From Marisa cornuarietis (lineage: Eukaryota; Mollusca; Gastropoda; Architaenioglossa; Ampullariidae), in the NCBI GenBank assembly GCA_004794655.1, contig SMMW01000056.1, forward strand, positions 2,207,501 to 2,271,500: a DNA stretch of 64,000 bases, read 5' to 3'. The first letter of the stretch is position 1; every line of letters starts with the position of its first letter. Shown here piece by piece: positions 21,311 through 33,952 of the stretch. The notes under the pieces were generated by a model. That model did not search any database. It was not told where the DNA came from and worked only from the letters and a program-made list of their open reading frames with translations. A program made the translations under genes and the position numbers.

Positions 21311-24026
21311 TCAAAGTTGGTGATGCAAGAACCGGATCAGGATCAAAGTTGTTAACAGCATCACCATACTGCTAGTAGCACTGCTTGCTCCAAGCTGAAA
21401 ACAGCCAAAGCAACACATGAACATCACAATACAACTTGATGCCACTCTTTTGTCTGACAGTCAGTCTTTTTTTCTGAACCACTAGAATATTATTTCCACT
21501 TTGAAAAAAACAAAAGAAGTGAAGAAAGAGTAGGCCTGAATATTTTTTAAATGGATCCTGCAGTTGTGATTTGCTAATTTTAACCCTGTTCCACTACATA
21601 TAAGTCAATGGCAACACGTTAGGGTTATCTATAATAATAAAAACTCTTTTTAGATAGAGCTATCCCCATTAAGGTTCAATATTCTTTATACTTGCGATAC
21701 ACCTCCCCCCAACAAACAAGCAGAAACAAACACAAAGCAACAAAAACTATATTCATATATACATTGCTCAACAAGCAATCTGTCCCCATTATATACTCTT
21801 AAGAGTATCTACATCACTAAAATTTTGCCTTGATGATGAAAGGAAATTCAGAATTTATGGTAAGAACTGGGTTTAGCCTTTAGGTTTAAGTAACTGTAAT
21901 AATATTCATTGAAACTTTAAAAAAAATCATATTCGTTCATCCTTACTTTATATCCAAAATATATATGCAAAATATATTGCTAAGTTTGAGGTGAAACTAA
22001 AACATGTAAATGCACTAAAGAACTGTGCAATTCATCGCAACTGAGTAATTCACCATAAACATTCAGTTTAAGCTACTACATTCTTCAACAATGTTATAAC
22101 ATCATTATTTTCACCATCACAATTCAGCTTATTGAAGATTTTGTCATTTTAAACTGAAACTAAAACATTTTTGACAAGGAAACAGTTTTTACATGAAGTA
22201 ACTCAGTAGAGAATTCATTCAGCTTAGACTACTTCCATTATATGGCTGACTGAAATCAAAGTTGAAGAGGGCAGTAGAAGTTATTTTTATTTTTTTAATT
22301 CTTTTTTTTTCCTTTTTTTTTTTTAAACCAATACTGTATTTTCTATCAGACATCCAGCTTCATTTAGTGCATTTCCAAAGTCTTATGTTACACCTTGGTA
22401 TCTGGCGTAAACAAATAAGGTCACAAACTCTAGTCATTCAGAGGCTATTTAATGAGATTAATCCTTAAACTGATAATTTAATTACCTGCTTTTCCGACTA
22501 TCCTGCTGAAGTACATTCCAACTCAACCTTCGCATCTTCACTAGATATTCATTACTGTTGTATGAAAAAAAGTGAATATGTAAATGTACATGCATACCGT
22601 AACATAGAAGTTGCATCTATCACCCTGGCAGCACTCCAAACACTCCCAGTCTTTGTACCAGTCCCTCATGCATCTCAGTCCAAGTTCTCTTTGTCGCTGA
22701 CTGCAATATGCATTGGTACCACATCGTTTGCTGATAATATTGATTTTCTCACTGCGAGGTGTCCAAAACCCAGGTGCTGCACAAAAAAAAGTATTACAGC
22801 ATTACATGAGCTACTAGGATTTCTTAAACTGTTCTTTCAGTATTTGTTTTCATGTTTACCCTTAAGAATGCAATTTGGAGCAGTGGCAAATGGGCTTGTC
22901 ACTACAACTGAGATTAAAATGTCATAGATTCAAAATCGCAGCTCTATAATATCTCTTAATTGATGTGACATCTGTACAGTCTGATGGTGGTTTTCTCTGG
23001 GTATATCACTCTCCTCCACCCTGTCTTGTTTGCAAGAGTGTTTGTATGTAATAGCGCTGTGTCTATGTGTTTGTGAAGAATTGTGCTCACGCACCTGGCA
23101 CGCTACTTTGTGATATCTCTATGTGTTTCCATTTTGTATAGTTAAACATATCTATGATATGAATGTATTATTACTACAAAGTTTACTCACATACAAAGTG
23201 ATACTTTGTTCATTTTTCTCTGTTATACATAAAATGCCATGTGACATCCTTTTCAAGACAAAATATGAAGATATCTGTAAGTTAGTTGTCAGAAAAAGGA
23301 TAAATCACCTCGCCACACAATCATTGAGAGGCATGCGTCTTCTTCTTCTCTGCATTGTACACTCGTTTTTATGCACTTGTCTCTGTTGTCGAACTGATCA
23401 GTGCACACATAGCACTCCAGAGCCCAGCCTGTAAGTAAAAATTCCGTTTTAACTTTAAGCTGCCTGCAAATGGCAAATCCAACTTGTTATTTACCAATAT
23501 TTTATTTAACATGGTATTTTTACTTCACTCTCTTGTTCTATCATTTAGTATTAATCCAAGTATTCATGAGTAAAATCTTTTATAAATTGTTATCTTTAAG
23601 TATCTGCAGTTAACTCGTTACATCTTTTAATATATTTTAGGTAAACACGGTAGAAAAAGGTTTTTTTAGGCACACAGTATGTACAGCATTTCCGGGTTAT
23701 GTGACATGAATTATAAACCAAATACCTGGTATCTAAATGACTTATTTAAGTTCTTATCGATTAAAGATCACATAGTCAATATTTTTTTAATTAATAATGC
23801 ACTATTTATGCGCCTTCCGATCACATAAAAATTTAACTCAATGACATTTTCAGTTCTAGGTGTCCGCCATTTCATGACCTAGTTTCAGACAAGGTGGTTG
23901 TGTTTTACAGGTAGAAAACTACCTTGAAAAAATTATAAAGAATATCCATGGCTCAGGTTGCTAAGATTATGACTTACCAAATGATATTAATCCTAAGAAA
24001 CATAGAATTCCTGCCTGAAGAAGCAT
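21311..24026 (-). CDS. Ly6/uPAR (LU, three-finger) domain GPI-anchored protein (4 exons)
   Basis: The exons on the minus strand are 24026-23978, 23428-23309, 22776-22598 and 21394-21311. All introns are GT-AG and phases 1, 1 and 0 fit, giving 143 residues. Residues 1-19 form a signal peptide (MLLQAGILCFLGLISFGWA). The mature chain starts LECYVC and carries 12 cysteines (22, 25, 35, 42, 49, 75, 81, 92, 102, 105, 106, 111). It ends with the diagnostic LU signature CCQGDRCN (105-112). Residues 117-143 are a small-residue stretch (GASSATSS) then a hydrophobic run, which fits a GPI-attachment signal. Known LU proteins sit at the cell surface and modulate receptors, channels or junctions; the partner here is unknown. 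The extra cysteine pair and the Trp-rich WYKDWEC loop stand out from ten-Cys members. Open frames on the opposite strand over exons 2 and 3 are shadows. Confidence 0.92.
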
Positions 24027-25045
24027 TTTGTCCGTATTTATAACATTACCTGTGCGCGTCACTGTGACACGCACCTGCGATTTCTTTACAAGGAGCAGCT
24101 ACTCCGCGCGCTAGTCGGTCTGCAGTAGTCTCCCTTGTACCTTGTATTTTTAGAGGCCTCGACGCCGGTAAAAGAATTTGGCAGCAAAATCACTTGATCC
24201 TCAATTTTCATGTATGAACATCGGAATACATAAACGGCGAAATTCAGTGCGGGAAGGGGTGTGGGGTCCGATGCTTTCTTGCCTTTTCTGACTATTTTAC
24301 ACGTACGCACACCGCCGACACCCGACCGACTACACTCACAGTAAACTCATTGAGCAAACAAATTTATTAATGCTTGTTTATCTGTATGCTTCTTTGGTCT
24401 CGTCGAAAATTATGGTATAACAAGCTATTTTGTCTACGGGGATGGAAGATTATTACTACATGTGGCTCGTCAGAATATTTATCAGCTAGGTAGATTGGAC
24501 ATCAGAAATCGCTAGGTAAACGAATGCAAGTTTTTATCTTCATGCAAATAAATGTATAGCATTCTATGAAGTGTTGACTGGTGCTGAACGCAGTCTTGAT
24601 CTGGAGTTTTTTTCCAGTCAAATTCTTATTTTTGTGTGCGTGTCTTTGCTCGACGTGAAACAGTTTACCTTGCATTGCGTCAATACAGTACGGTTTCAAG
24701 GGAGAGTATAGATTGTGTTATGTTCAGTTATGTTGAGGTTCCTTCCCTTTACTAATGCAAACGGAATTTTTTTTGTGCCAATTCCTCCCCCCACCCACTC
24801 CCCCCATTACACACACCCCCCTTTTTTAAAAATTTTTGTAAAGTGTCTCAAGTTTACTGAAGAAGCTGCGATTTTTAAGTGAACTATTGCTTATGTCATG
24901 AAATGTGGTCCAGTAATAAGTTCTGTAGAATATATTAAAATTTGGTGGCTTCGATTTGGGTGACTATTTAAACAAGGGGAGGAAACCTCTATATTACTTT
25001 GTTTTAGACACTTCACTACCTTCGCCTGATTCCTTTCTATTACTA
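24027..25045 (-). promoter_or_regulatory. 5'UTR and promoter region of the Ly6 gene
   Basis: The first 300 bases upstream of the ATG (24027-24330) are relatively rich in CpG and GC compared with the AT-rich flanks, as expected for a promoter and 5'UTR. No TATA box or start site can be fixed. The remainder is unremarkable, with a poly-C/T tract at 24786-24825. Confidence 0.35.
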
Positions 25046-25603
25046 CAGTAAGACCTCTACATACGAGTGAACCAATATACGAGTAAATCGAGATACGAGC
25101 CAAAAATTCGTGGAAATTTTGTTCTTACTTACGAGCAGAAATTCGATATACGAGCTGGAGTCATTTACATGTCGTAGCGTGAAGACAAAAACAAGAATGT
25201 AGTCTTAGTGAAAATCTCAATGTTTCAAGTTAAAAACTGTAAATAGTGTTGTCTCATCAGCTGATTCATTCGTCACCCGTCTGCTTTCGACTCCCTCCCT
25301 CCTTCTCCGTCATCTGCCTACCTCCGTTATCGACAGTCTTCGTCTCCTCCAAGGTAAGATTAATAAATATAACATGTTATTATTTTATTATCTATATTAT
25401 GTCTATTATTCTGCCATTAACATTTACTATACAGTATTGTATATTATACCGTATTTACAGATAAATTGTGTTGTGGGAGGGTTGAAACGCATTCATCCTA
25501 TTTCTTTTATTTTATATGCGAAAATAGTTTTAATTTACGAGGGTTTTTTTTTACATGCGAGCTCGGTTGTGGAACGGATTAAACTCGTATGTAGAGGTAT
25601 GTA
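25046..25603. mobile_element. Inverted-repeat element with TACGAG repeats (mariner-like MITE)
   Basis: The left end CAGTAAGACCTCTACATACG and the right end, read in reverse, share the core ACCTCTACATACGAG. TA dinucleotides flank both ends, and TACGAG recurs through the left arm. The right arm contains AACGGATTAAACTCG, matching the GTTCCGTTAATCC-like subterminal sequence common in Tc1/mariner/pogo derivatives. There is no transposase frame, so it is a non-autonomous copy. Confidence 0.65.
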
Positions 25604-27200
25604 TAGTATGCTGGCTAATGCGTTCGACCTCAGAACCACTAACAGACCAGTTCCCCTATGGCCACTAGGTACTTATTTTGTCTTCTAATATTAATTTTAA
25701 TAAATTTTTACTTGAGAAATATTAGCTATGTACAGCATAATGCACATTTGTGCATTTAAAAAAATTTGATCGTTTTTCTGTTTATAAAATAGAGCAATGC
25801 CTAATCACGATCGACATTTTATCTTGATTTATCTTTATTGACATAGCGGCCTAGTTCATCCTCATCTTTGTCGGCGTGGTAGTTATCGATATATTTTGCA
25901 TTCTCCAAATCATCTCACGTACAGAAGAGCCATCGTTATCTCCCGTGACATCAGCTCGTGTCCTCAATCAGCCGCGCAGGTAGAGGAAGTAATTACTTGC
26001 ACACGCACACCGCACTGAAGTGCACTCACCTGCGCGTTGCCCACCCTGCACAAGAGATCCGGGGGTGAGGGGGGGGGAAGATGGATGGCAGTGAGACGAG
26101 TATTTCAGCTTTCTGTACTTGATGTCCGTCAACGAAAATAATCTCGCTTCTGTTTATTCCACCTCTTGCATCGTGAGTGTGTGCATGTGCGCTTGAGAAT
26201 AAAATGAGTGTGAGAGTGGGTGGTCATAAAAGGAAGCCTTCCAAGCTTTGTTGTTTTCGGGGTGGATTTTCAATGTTGACGAAATGGGCTTTACCGTTAG
26301 ACCAAGCTTTTAGGACAAAACATGCGGATAATGGTGGGCACCTTTGTTTGATGAATCAAGAGATACGAAAAAAAAAGTGTTTTGGGTTTCATTTGTACTC
26401 GCCCCTCCTTATATACGTTAAAAAAGGCGACTGGACACTTTTTGTCTTGAGACACTAGTGCAGCTCACTTTGTGACACTTTTTTTTCAAGTGTTAGTTTT
26501 ATTGGATAAAAGAGAGAGCAACAATCAGTCACTCACTACATAAACGTAGATGATTTATAAAGTCATTTATAAAACACTTTTAAGGAGAAGATAAGCAAAG
26601 CACTACGATGAAAAATTATACAAAATTGTGAGCACTAAGAAGGCTAAAAGTGCAGTTTCGAGTCTGGTATTCATCCAATTTTTGTTTATTTCATGGAGCG
26701 GGATGCTCATTGACCGTCAGGGTTTAGTTAACCGATTCTTCCCAGTCGGAACACGGATGAGGAGGATCAGTAGTCGTCGTCGATTCGTTTTGTTTCATAC
26801 CTAGGAAGAATGGACTCACCAAACTCCGGTTCGTTGTCTGTTTGTCGATCTCTAAAGCTGAGTGGCTGAGCTCTAGTCTCAAAAACAGACTCTAAACATT
26901 TTTATTGAACTCTCGTATCGTAAGCTGAAATGGCGAGCGAGACAGTACTCAGTAACGATAAGCCTGCGCTTTTAACTTATTCCTATGTCACACATACTGG
27001 CTACCAAAGGTGGACCGCTCACCAAAACGTCTTTGGCAGGAACCATTTTTGACGAATCACTTATATAAACTTCGGCAGAGTAAAAGCCGAAACCTAGTTA
27101 AATGAACACGAAGCCAGTTCGTGGCTGCTCGGCTTTTAATTTAAAACAAACCTCAGATTGCCTGAGCCCGGTTCAGACCAGCGTCCGTTTACAGACTACC
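25604..27200. other. Non-coding stretch
   Basis: No gene or repeat is recognised. Open frames near 26177-26458 are short and featureless. A poly-G run lies at 26068-26080. Confidence 0.45.
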
Positions 27201-27338
27201 TCCCCGCAGTGTAGTGGTTAAATCACTCGCTTGTCCCCACTTCAGTGAGAGGCCTTGGGTTGAGATTTCATCTCAAGATGTAGGTGACACCTGTTCACAG
27301 AGCCGTCGGAGGCTTTCTCCGGTTTCCCCCCCCCCCTC
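27201..27338 (+). repeat. tRNA-derived SINE-like fragment
   Basis: GCAGTGTAGTGGTTAAATCA resembles an A box. GGGTTGAGATTTC, about 45 bases later, resembles a B box (GGTTCGANTCC). It is followed by GGAGGCTTTCTCCGGTTTCC, a motif seen in SINE bodies. It does not fold as a functional tRNA. Its family needs a repeat library. Confidence 0.45.
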
Positions 27339-27774
27339 CGTCTCTCCTGATAATGCGAAATCTCCTTTAGGTGGAAGCATTTTCCCGCAAAATCAACCAA
27401 CCAAGCAACCAACCAACCACTATTGTAGACACATACAGTTTAAGGATATAACAAATAATTCGCTGATGTTGTCTTTTGTCAGCGTAATGCAGATTCTCCT
27501 TCGCGAGCTCCACTGGCCGCCATTTCGATGTCGCATTGTTTACAAGATCTCGCATTGTTTACAAGATGGTCACACTGTGCTACCCTTGTCTTTGTGGCCT
27601 TGCCTCATCATACCTGAGCATGTCTGAGCTGCGGTCGCCTTACCACCCGAGTTGATCATTGGTCTGCAGTGTGTTTGTGCTGACCTCCTCTCTATACCCC
27701 GCACGCATCAGACGGGAGACAAATCAGCAGGCGCACCTTCTCCTTCTCATGACCCCCTTCCCCTGTGTGGCATT

Positions 27775-27863
27775 ATCCGCCCCTGCTCTTCAAATTGCGT
27801 CGACAGTTTGAAGCTTTCAAGTGCGACCTTAAAACCCACCTCTTTCAGAAAAATATTTCCTAA
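27775..27863 (+). pseudogene. Non-LTR reverse transcriptase C-terminal relic
   Basis: One frame reads FEAFKCDLKTHLFQKNIS then stop, matching the terminal F+xxLKTHLF block of CR1/L2-type RTs, as at 15683-15808. Upstream sequence is frame-broken. It is a decayed fragment. Confidence 0.6.
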
Positions 27864-28922
27864 TCAAGCTAACCTTTTCGTTCCCTCTTCAGTTCTTCAT
27901 CTTCATCCATCCACTTCGTTCCAGTTTGCTGCAGTGTCATCCGTTTGCTGACGCTTATGTCCCTTTGTTCCACGACTGTTGATGATTTTTCATGCCCAGA
28001 GTAAGAAGTTTGCCTCCATACGGGAAAAACGCTCTACGACGAATCCACTTATTACAGTTATTATGAGGCGAATTAAAGAGCTGTATCCGTGCATCCCAAA
28101 CATCCCCTCTCCTCTACCCAAATGAGGTTGTGAGATAAAGTCTGGCTGACTCAGGGCAGACCTGGAAACACATGTCTGACCCAGGCTGACCTTTCTCAGT
28201 GCATCAGTTGTATTTGTTGGCTTTGTCCAGCCACCTTTAAACACCGCCGCCGTTGTGCGCGGTGCTCGCCATCGCTGGCAGCTGCTGTGCGAGGGAAGTG
28301 AAGGGAGGTGTTTGCCTCGGGTGGGCGAGGCTGCGCGTTGTTTAGTCTATCGCCCTCAACATGGCTTCATTAATGAACGAAACGAATCAGATGGGTGAGC
28401 GGGTGGGTGGGTGAGGGAATGAGAGAGTGAGGAGACAACTGTTAGAAAAATAAGCTACATTTCAAGAAGATTAAGAACCAACATTACGTTTATGGTCTAC
28501 GAACACATACGTCGTGTGTGTGTGTGTGTGCGTGTTGGATTGCGCGTGTGTCCGTATTTATATATATCAAAGAAGCATATTTATCTAGCCACCTTCTAGA
28601 CCAGATGGACAGAACACGGGAAAGAGCAAGGGAGGGAGAGATGGGAGAACTAGAGAAGGAACTAGAGCAAGTGAAATAAAAACAACTACTTTCATCGCCA
28701 AAATGGAATTCGCCATCCTTTCCCATCTCATCACCCGCGCAGGCGTTGACTTTGCTGAAGCACCGAGGTGGACAAATGTTGAGACTGATGCAGCTTTTTA
28801 AACCTGATCAGCCGAGCGTCTTGCAGAGCCTTGAATCCCAGAAAGTCAATAAGCCGTTCGCAATAACACGCTTGCACCGCCCCTCAGACCTCCCACGAAC
28901 ACAAATTTCCCTACACAGAGGG

Positions 28923-28923
<1 letters not shown>
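27864..28923. other. Non-coding, includes a GC-rich block
   Basis: The block 28235-28400 is GC- and CpG-rich and holds a short ATG frame of 11 codons ending in a GTGAGC donor (28361-28394), a possible but unproven first exon. A short (TG)n run lies near 28514-28530. Confidence 0.4.

Positions 28924-28992
<69 letters not shown>
28924..28992. repeat. (AC)n microsatellite
   Basis: Uninterrupted AC dinucleotide run. Confidence 0.98.
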
Positions 28993-28994
<2 letters not shown>

Positions 28995-31900
28995 AGAGAG
29001 ATAAATGTTGGAATAAGATCATAACAGAGGTCTAGGATTAGCCAGGCGCGGAAAAAAAAACTTGTTTCTTCTGTAGGCGGAGTGAAAAAAAATGACAACT
29101 TTGTAGGAAATAAAGGACACACACTATGGGCGTGTACGTGTGTGTGCCTATGTATGTATGGGTGTATCAAATACTGCGAAATCCGCACACTTCATTCATA
29201 ACAAACTTTCGGTGTGATGACTCCCTAGTCTGTCAAAACGAAGAGCTTGCCGGCTGCGCAGTCCATGAAAACGATGATCCATGCACACAATCTTGTGCCC
29301 AGTTTCTCGGCAGCCACGAGGGGCAGAAACCTGAGTAAGTTTGAAGTAGGAGCAAGCGACACAAGTCTCCGCCTGTAGCGCCCTCTGGCCGCCGGCCCGG
29401 TGTGTGAAGGCAAAGGAAGCTGAGGCGCATCCATTTAATGGCAGCCACGTATTTGGAGACCATTGGCGCCAGATTGCTACATCTGACGGGCAGAAGTGGT
29501 ATGTTTTGGCTTCCCTTCACCCACGGGTCAACATGGGTATATTTGCACACGGCCCGTATTCCCCCCCTCCCAACCCTCCAAACTCTTGTATATCTTCTTC
29601 TTCTCAAAGGTTGTTACATCTCCGCGCACACACATACACACCACGGAGGTGAATTGTACCTGTGGAGGTCCTCTTTCTTTCTCTCTCTCTCTTCCTTTCT
29701 TTCTTTTTCCTCCTTCAGCATACAATGTTGAGGGGGATTTCGAATCTTAATTTTCTCGAAGGCAGCAAGTAGCCTGCGGCTAGTCGGTATGCAAACGCAG
29801 GAGCTAGACGCTGCTTTTTTCACTCTTATTTGTCATCTCATTTTGTCCTTCTTAGGTCGAGAAAAGTCTGGTATGAGACCCACACAAACGAACAGCAAAC
29901 AAGAACTGCTGCTGCATTTTTCATCTCGTTTCTCTTGGGAGGCGACATTGACTGAGGAACAGACCTACAGACCTGACTGAGTAGGGGGGAAGGGAGCCAA
30001 GAGGAGAGTTTGTAACGGTCATGTCTCTGTCGCCATTAAGGTTCTTTGGGAAAAGAAAAGTGTTTTCACTGAAGGTGATTTCGCACTGTCGGGGGATGGG
30101 GATCTCCATGGAAGCTTTCGTCTCCCTCCTTTAATAGAACGCTGATCCGTCCTAGTTAGAAATAAAAATCATCATCATCGTCGTCGTCGTCGTCAACCCG
30201 TTCTATTTAGAAATGAAAATCCTCCTCATTCTCCTCATCCTCCTCATCATCATCGAAATGTACAAAGAAACTACTCAAAATAAAACATCTTATTTCAACA
30301 CTATACAAACATTTGACGTATGGGCCTAGTTACCGTTAATTTTTCTCATCTGATGTTAACAACTGTCTGAGTGTTTGAACGTCTTGTGAAGAGTGGAGTG
30401 AAACAGTCAGACTTTTGCCGTATAGCCAGGGAACTGTTCATGCCCTCTGAAATGCAACAGTAAAACTGTTTAAAAAAAATACCTTTGCCTGTCTTCTGTG
30501 TGCAGTCAGGAGTGGCGTAAACAGAGGCCAAACCTCGGAACTATGTATTGAATATATCTATATATGTATTCAATAAATATTCAATAGTCCTTAGTATGTG
30601 GTCAGTCGAGGCTTCCTCAAAAAAATGATGGGGGGGGGGAACACTTGTTCCAACAAAGCCAGCCGGTACAAAAGTACTTAGTATGACTGTGTCTGCAGTC
30701 CAACTCTTTTATAATTGAGGCTGTAAATACCAACTATACCTAAACACCTTAGGCACACTATTGTTATGTATCATTATTGTCAAATACAAACACAATGAGT
30801 GCAGCGTGGTACTAAAATAGTCTGCAATTCACTTGTCTTGTGGCTTTTGTGGCTGTATGAATATTGTTTGCTGCACCTTGCGATGCCAGTACACGCCTCA
30901 GGTGTGTATAACCTTTGCCCTGCTCTTTGCTTGACCTGATGCTAGGCCTTCGTCTCGTGCAATGGCCTCAGCACGCGCCCTGTTGGTAAAGAGGCACAGA
31001 GACCATATTTCTGAGGACTGTGGGCGGAGTTCGGAGCCAGGTCAAGCAATTTTCTGTCATCATATTGAAATAATGATGGTGCCTTTAATGCATTAGTCTC
31101 TGATGGAGGGGTAAGCACGCACGCCCGCCCACAAACTCGCGCCCATGAACTGCGCAAGCGTGCGTGCGCACAAACACACATACAAACTGATAAGTTAAAA
31201 TGTTAAATGTATAAACGTCTTTTTGTACAATCAATCGCCTCGGTGGAATTTTTTGTTACGGGTCTTGTCTGAATGCTTCGGCGGATTTTTTGTTTGTTTG
31301 TTTTTGTTTTTGAAGAGCAGACCGTGGAGGTGTTACTGTGTGTGACGCCCGGCTCGCCAGGTGCAGACAGAAGAGGTGAAAGTTTGCACTGAACTCTCTG
31401 GGGCCGATGAGGGATCGGCTCATACGATCATCTGCATGCGGCTATTCAAAAGACGAGCATTTGAAAAAATAAAAAATAAATAAAAACAGACGCACACGCA
31501 CGCACATACACCTGCACCTGCACACGATAGCACGCATTTTTGCTTTCTCTCTCTTTCGCACGCGCATACAAACACGTGCGCGCTCGCGCAGACAGATGAT
31601 GAACCAGGCCACCGTCAATCCGAGATTCCGACAGGGCATCACGTGCAACTACTCCAGTCCCGATCTACTTCCTCCCCAACCACCACAGACACCCGGCCTT
31701 TCCCTCCAGCTCGATGGCGTTACGAGGAAGAAACATCGCAGGTCTGTGGACTGGAACTCCATGAGTCGTCCACATCTTGTGCCAAGCTTCGATGCCAAAA
31801 GAGTTCGGGCACAGCTAGTGACATTAGGATGAGGGACTTACAGGGAAGACAACGATCTTCATTCTGTCGTCCTTCCCTTTCTGTCTTTGTTCACAGATCC

Positions 31901-33721
31901 TTTTCTCTTTTGTCTCTTTTTGTCTTCGCGGCTTTCTCTTTATGTCTTGGTGTTCCTCTTCTCTTAACTTGAGAGATAACTCGGGGGAGAGAGTGTGTGT
32001 GTGTGTGTGCGCGCGCGCGCTTGATCAGATGCTGTCTGGCCAAATTTGCAAATATTCACGGGGGTGGTGGTGGTGGTAAAAATGCCATTTTTTAAAAAGG
32101 AAGGCGAGGAACAGGTAGAAAACACAATCCATCAATCCGTTCGATGTATTTTCGTGTTCCTCTGCTCGTTTCCTCGGCGAAATACCAGTCCCTCGCCTCG
32201 AATACTTCAGCACTTCGTTTACTCGCTGGGTTCCCTCCCCTATCCAAACCTCAGGGTCTTTTCTTCTCAGTCACAAGTGTCGCCGAGATCTGCGAGCAGG
32301 CAGGTGCAGGAAGATGAATCGGTGGTAAATATAGGGCTAAATAATGGCCGGGCCGGCCAACTCAAGACCCTGCGAGCTCGGGGGCTAGAGTAAACATGCT
32401 CTTGTGTGAAGCGCGCACAATCCGCCAAACTCTGTTTGAGGTCGCCCCCTGCCTCATCGGCGATGGCCTCGCTGCTTACCGTCGTCAGCACGCCAAGCTG
32501 ATTCCCAAAAAAGAAGTAAAATGAAGCAAATATTTGAATACCCATGCAAAGAGCTGAGAATTAATAACGAGCGAGGGAAATTGCTTTTTTTGGGGGGGGG
32601 GGAGAGGGGAGAGAGCAGAGGAGAGAGATCGCCGGCAACTGCGCGCGCAAAGTTTTCAATGGCGCGCGTGACGAACGTGGAAGACGAGTAGGTCCTGCTA
32701 ATCGTCGACCTCAAACTCCACGGGCACCCAGTTTCCCCACCTCCACCTTGTCTGTTGCGATCAGAATGCAGGTTTGTTTGGAGAGAAATTTGAAAATCCG
32801 CCCGCGAGACGGAGTTGGTGGTTAAACATTGTTGCCCGACACTTTAATAAGAGAGAAGCCATCCCCGGGCGATTGTTTCGTTAAACTTATCGGGTTGCTG
32901 CAAGTCGTGATGTTCGACTGCTGAGACAGATGTTGTGACCCCTGTCTAACATGATAAACTGCTGGGCGCGTGGTAGGGAAAGGTGAAGCCTTTAGACACA
33001 ATAGAACTGTTTATACCAAGACCAAACATTCTAACTCCGCCATTGTTAGGGTTTGTGTAGGGATGGGGGAGAGGGACTGAGGGAGGCTTGACTAAAATGC
33101 AGCAAGGCCAGGATCCAGCTATGAGGGATTCAGGGAATGTCACGAGGTGTAGCATTCACTCTCTGCTTTCGACACTGACAAATACGTGTTCTTTCACACA
33201 AATTAAAATAAAAGAATGAATGTCTGACGAATCTATCTACTTAAATAATCACAAGTAAATTAAAAAAAAACAAAACAAGAAAAATAAAAATAAATGAAAA
33301 GTCCGTTTATAACCGTTTCTTACATCTAAATTATTTTAAAAGAATAGAATCCCTACCCTTCGAGTCCTTTCCAGCTGTTCCTAATTGAATACCTAAATCC
33401 CTACTCAACTAATCGTCTATTTAATTCCTAAATACCCTACTCAACAAATTCTTCTTTCAATTCCTACTCTACTCTAACCCTAAACCTCTTTCTTCTCCTA
33501 ACTACCCCTAACTGACTACCCCCTAGCTCGCGCTCTCCCTCACGTCATTTCCTTCATTTTTACATCATTCACACACGTCATCCGAACAACTGACGTCATT
33601 CACGCTCTCTCGTTCTTGCACACTAGTCCTCATAAACTTTAAGCTTCATCAAACGATAACTATGATACCTGACATTGAAGTGGTGGCTCAGTGTTTGTCT
33701 CAGTAATGAAGCTAACGAGTG
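28993..33721. other. Long non-coding stretch with simple repeats
   Basis: No gene is recognised. It contains a CT-rich run (29675-29715), a CGT/TCC trinucleotide run (30170-30250), a poly-G run (30628), CG/CA alternating tracts (31495-31590, 31990-32020) and poly-G at 32591. The frame 31596-31832 (78 codons) has protein-like composition but no domain or clear splice context. Around 33360-33480 a degenerate motif (CCTAAAT-CCCTACTCAAC) occurs twice about 37 bases apart. Confidence 0.4.
33538..33602. promoter_or_regulatory. Cluster of CRE-like sites
   Basis: CACGTCATT (33541), ACACGTCATC (33575) and the full palindrome TGACGTCA (33591) occur within 65 bases. They match CREB/ATF binding sites. 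No nearby promoter is known, so function is speculative. Confidence 0.25.
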
Positions 33722-33870
33722 ATGTTTACATGAAAATAATTATTTGAATTAAATTTTTCATTCATTTCATAATTAAATTTTTCATTCACTTCATAATTTC
33801 TTGAGTTGAAATTTCATTTTGAGGATTAAGTGTCGGGGATTAAGTGTCGGGGATTAAGTGTCTGGGATTC
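33722..33870. mobile_element. Partial second copy of the GGATTAAGTGTC transposon
   Basis: This is homologous to 9767-9915: the same ACATGAAAATAATTA, AAATTTTTCATTCACTTCAT and GAAATTTCATTTTGAGGATT blocks, then three GGATTAAGTGTC units and the same terminal GGGATTC. The left part is missing. An internal ~27-bp segment (TAATTAAATTTTTCATTCA) is duplicated. Confidence 0.8.
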
Positions 33871-33878
33871 AACTGTAC

Positions 33879-33918
33879 ATGCTCTCTATGAGTGTGAATA
33901 TGCGCTATACAAATCTTC

Positions 33919-33951
<33 letters not shown>
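33879..33951 (+). repeat. Retroelement 3' tail with (ATT)n
   Basis: GAATATGCGCTATACAAATC followed by TTCATT and an ATT repeat matches the short-repeat endings at 15975-16022 and 45840-45895. It is probably the end of a non-LTR element whose body was replaced or lost next to the inverted-repeat element. Confidence 0.5.

Positions 33952-33952
<1 letters not shown>

Noticed and set aside
22562..23434. Plus-strand open frames of 121 and 103 codons (22562-22927 and 23123-23434)
   Set aside because: They lie opposite exons 3 and 2 of the minus-strand Ly6/uPAR gene, whose splice phases and cysteine pattern are convincing; the plus frames have no motifs.
29126..29338. Cysteine-rich exon (CQNEELAGCAVHENDDPC) ending near GTAAGT
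   Set aside because: The frame reaches a stop at the donor-like site, no acceptor is evident, and the cysteine spacing matches no family that I know.
31596..31832. A 78-codon plus-strand gene starting MMNQATVNPRFRQGITCNYS
   Set aside because: The composition is protein-like, but there is no recognisable family, no donor at its end and no supporting neighbour exon; left as part of the non-coding description.
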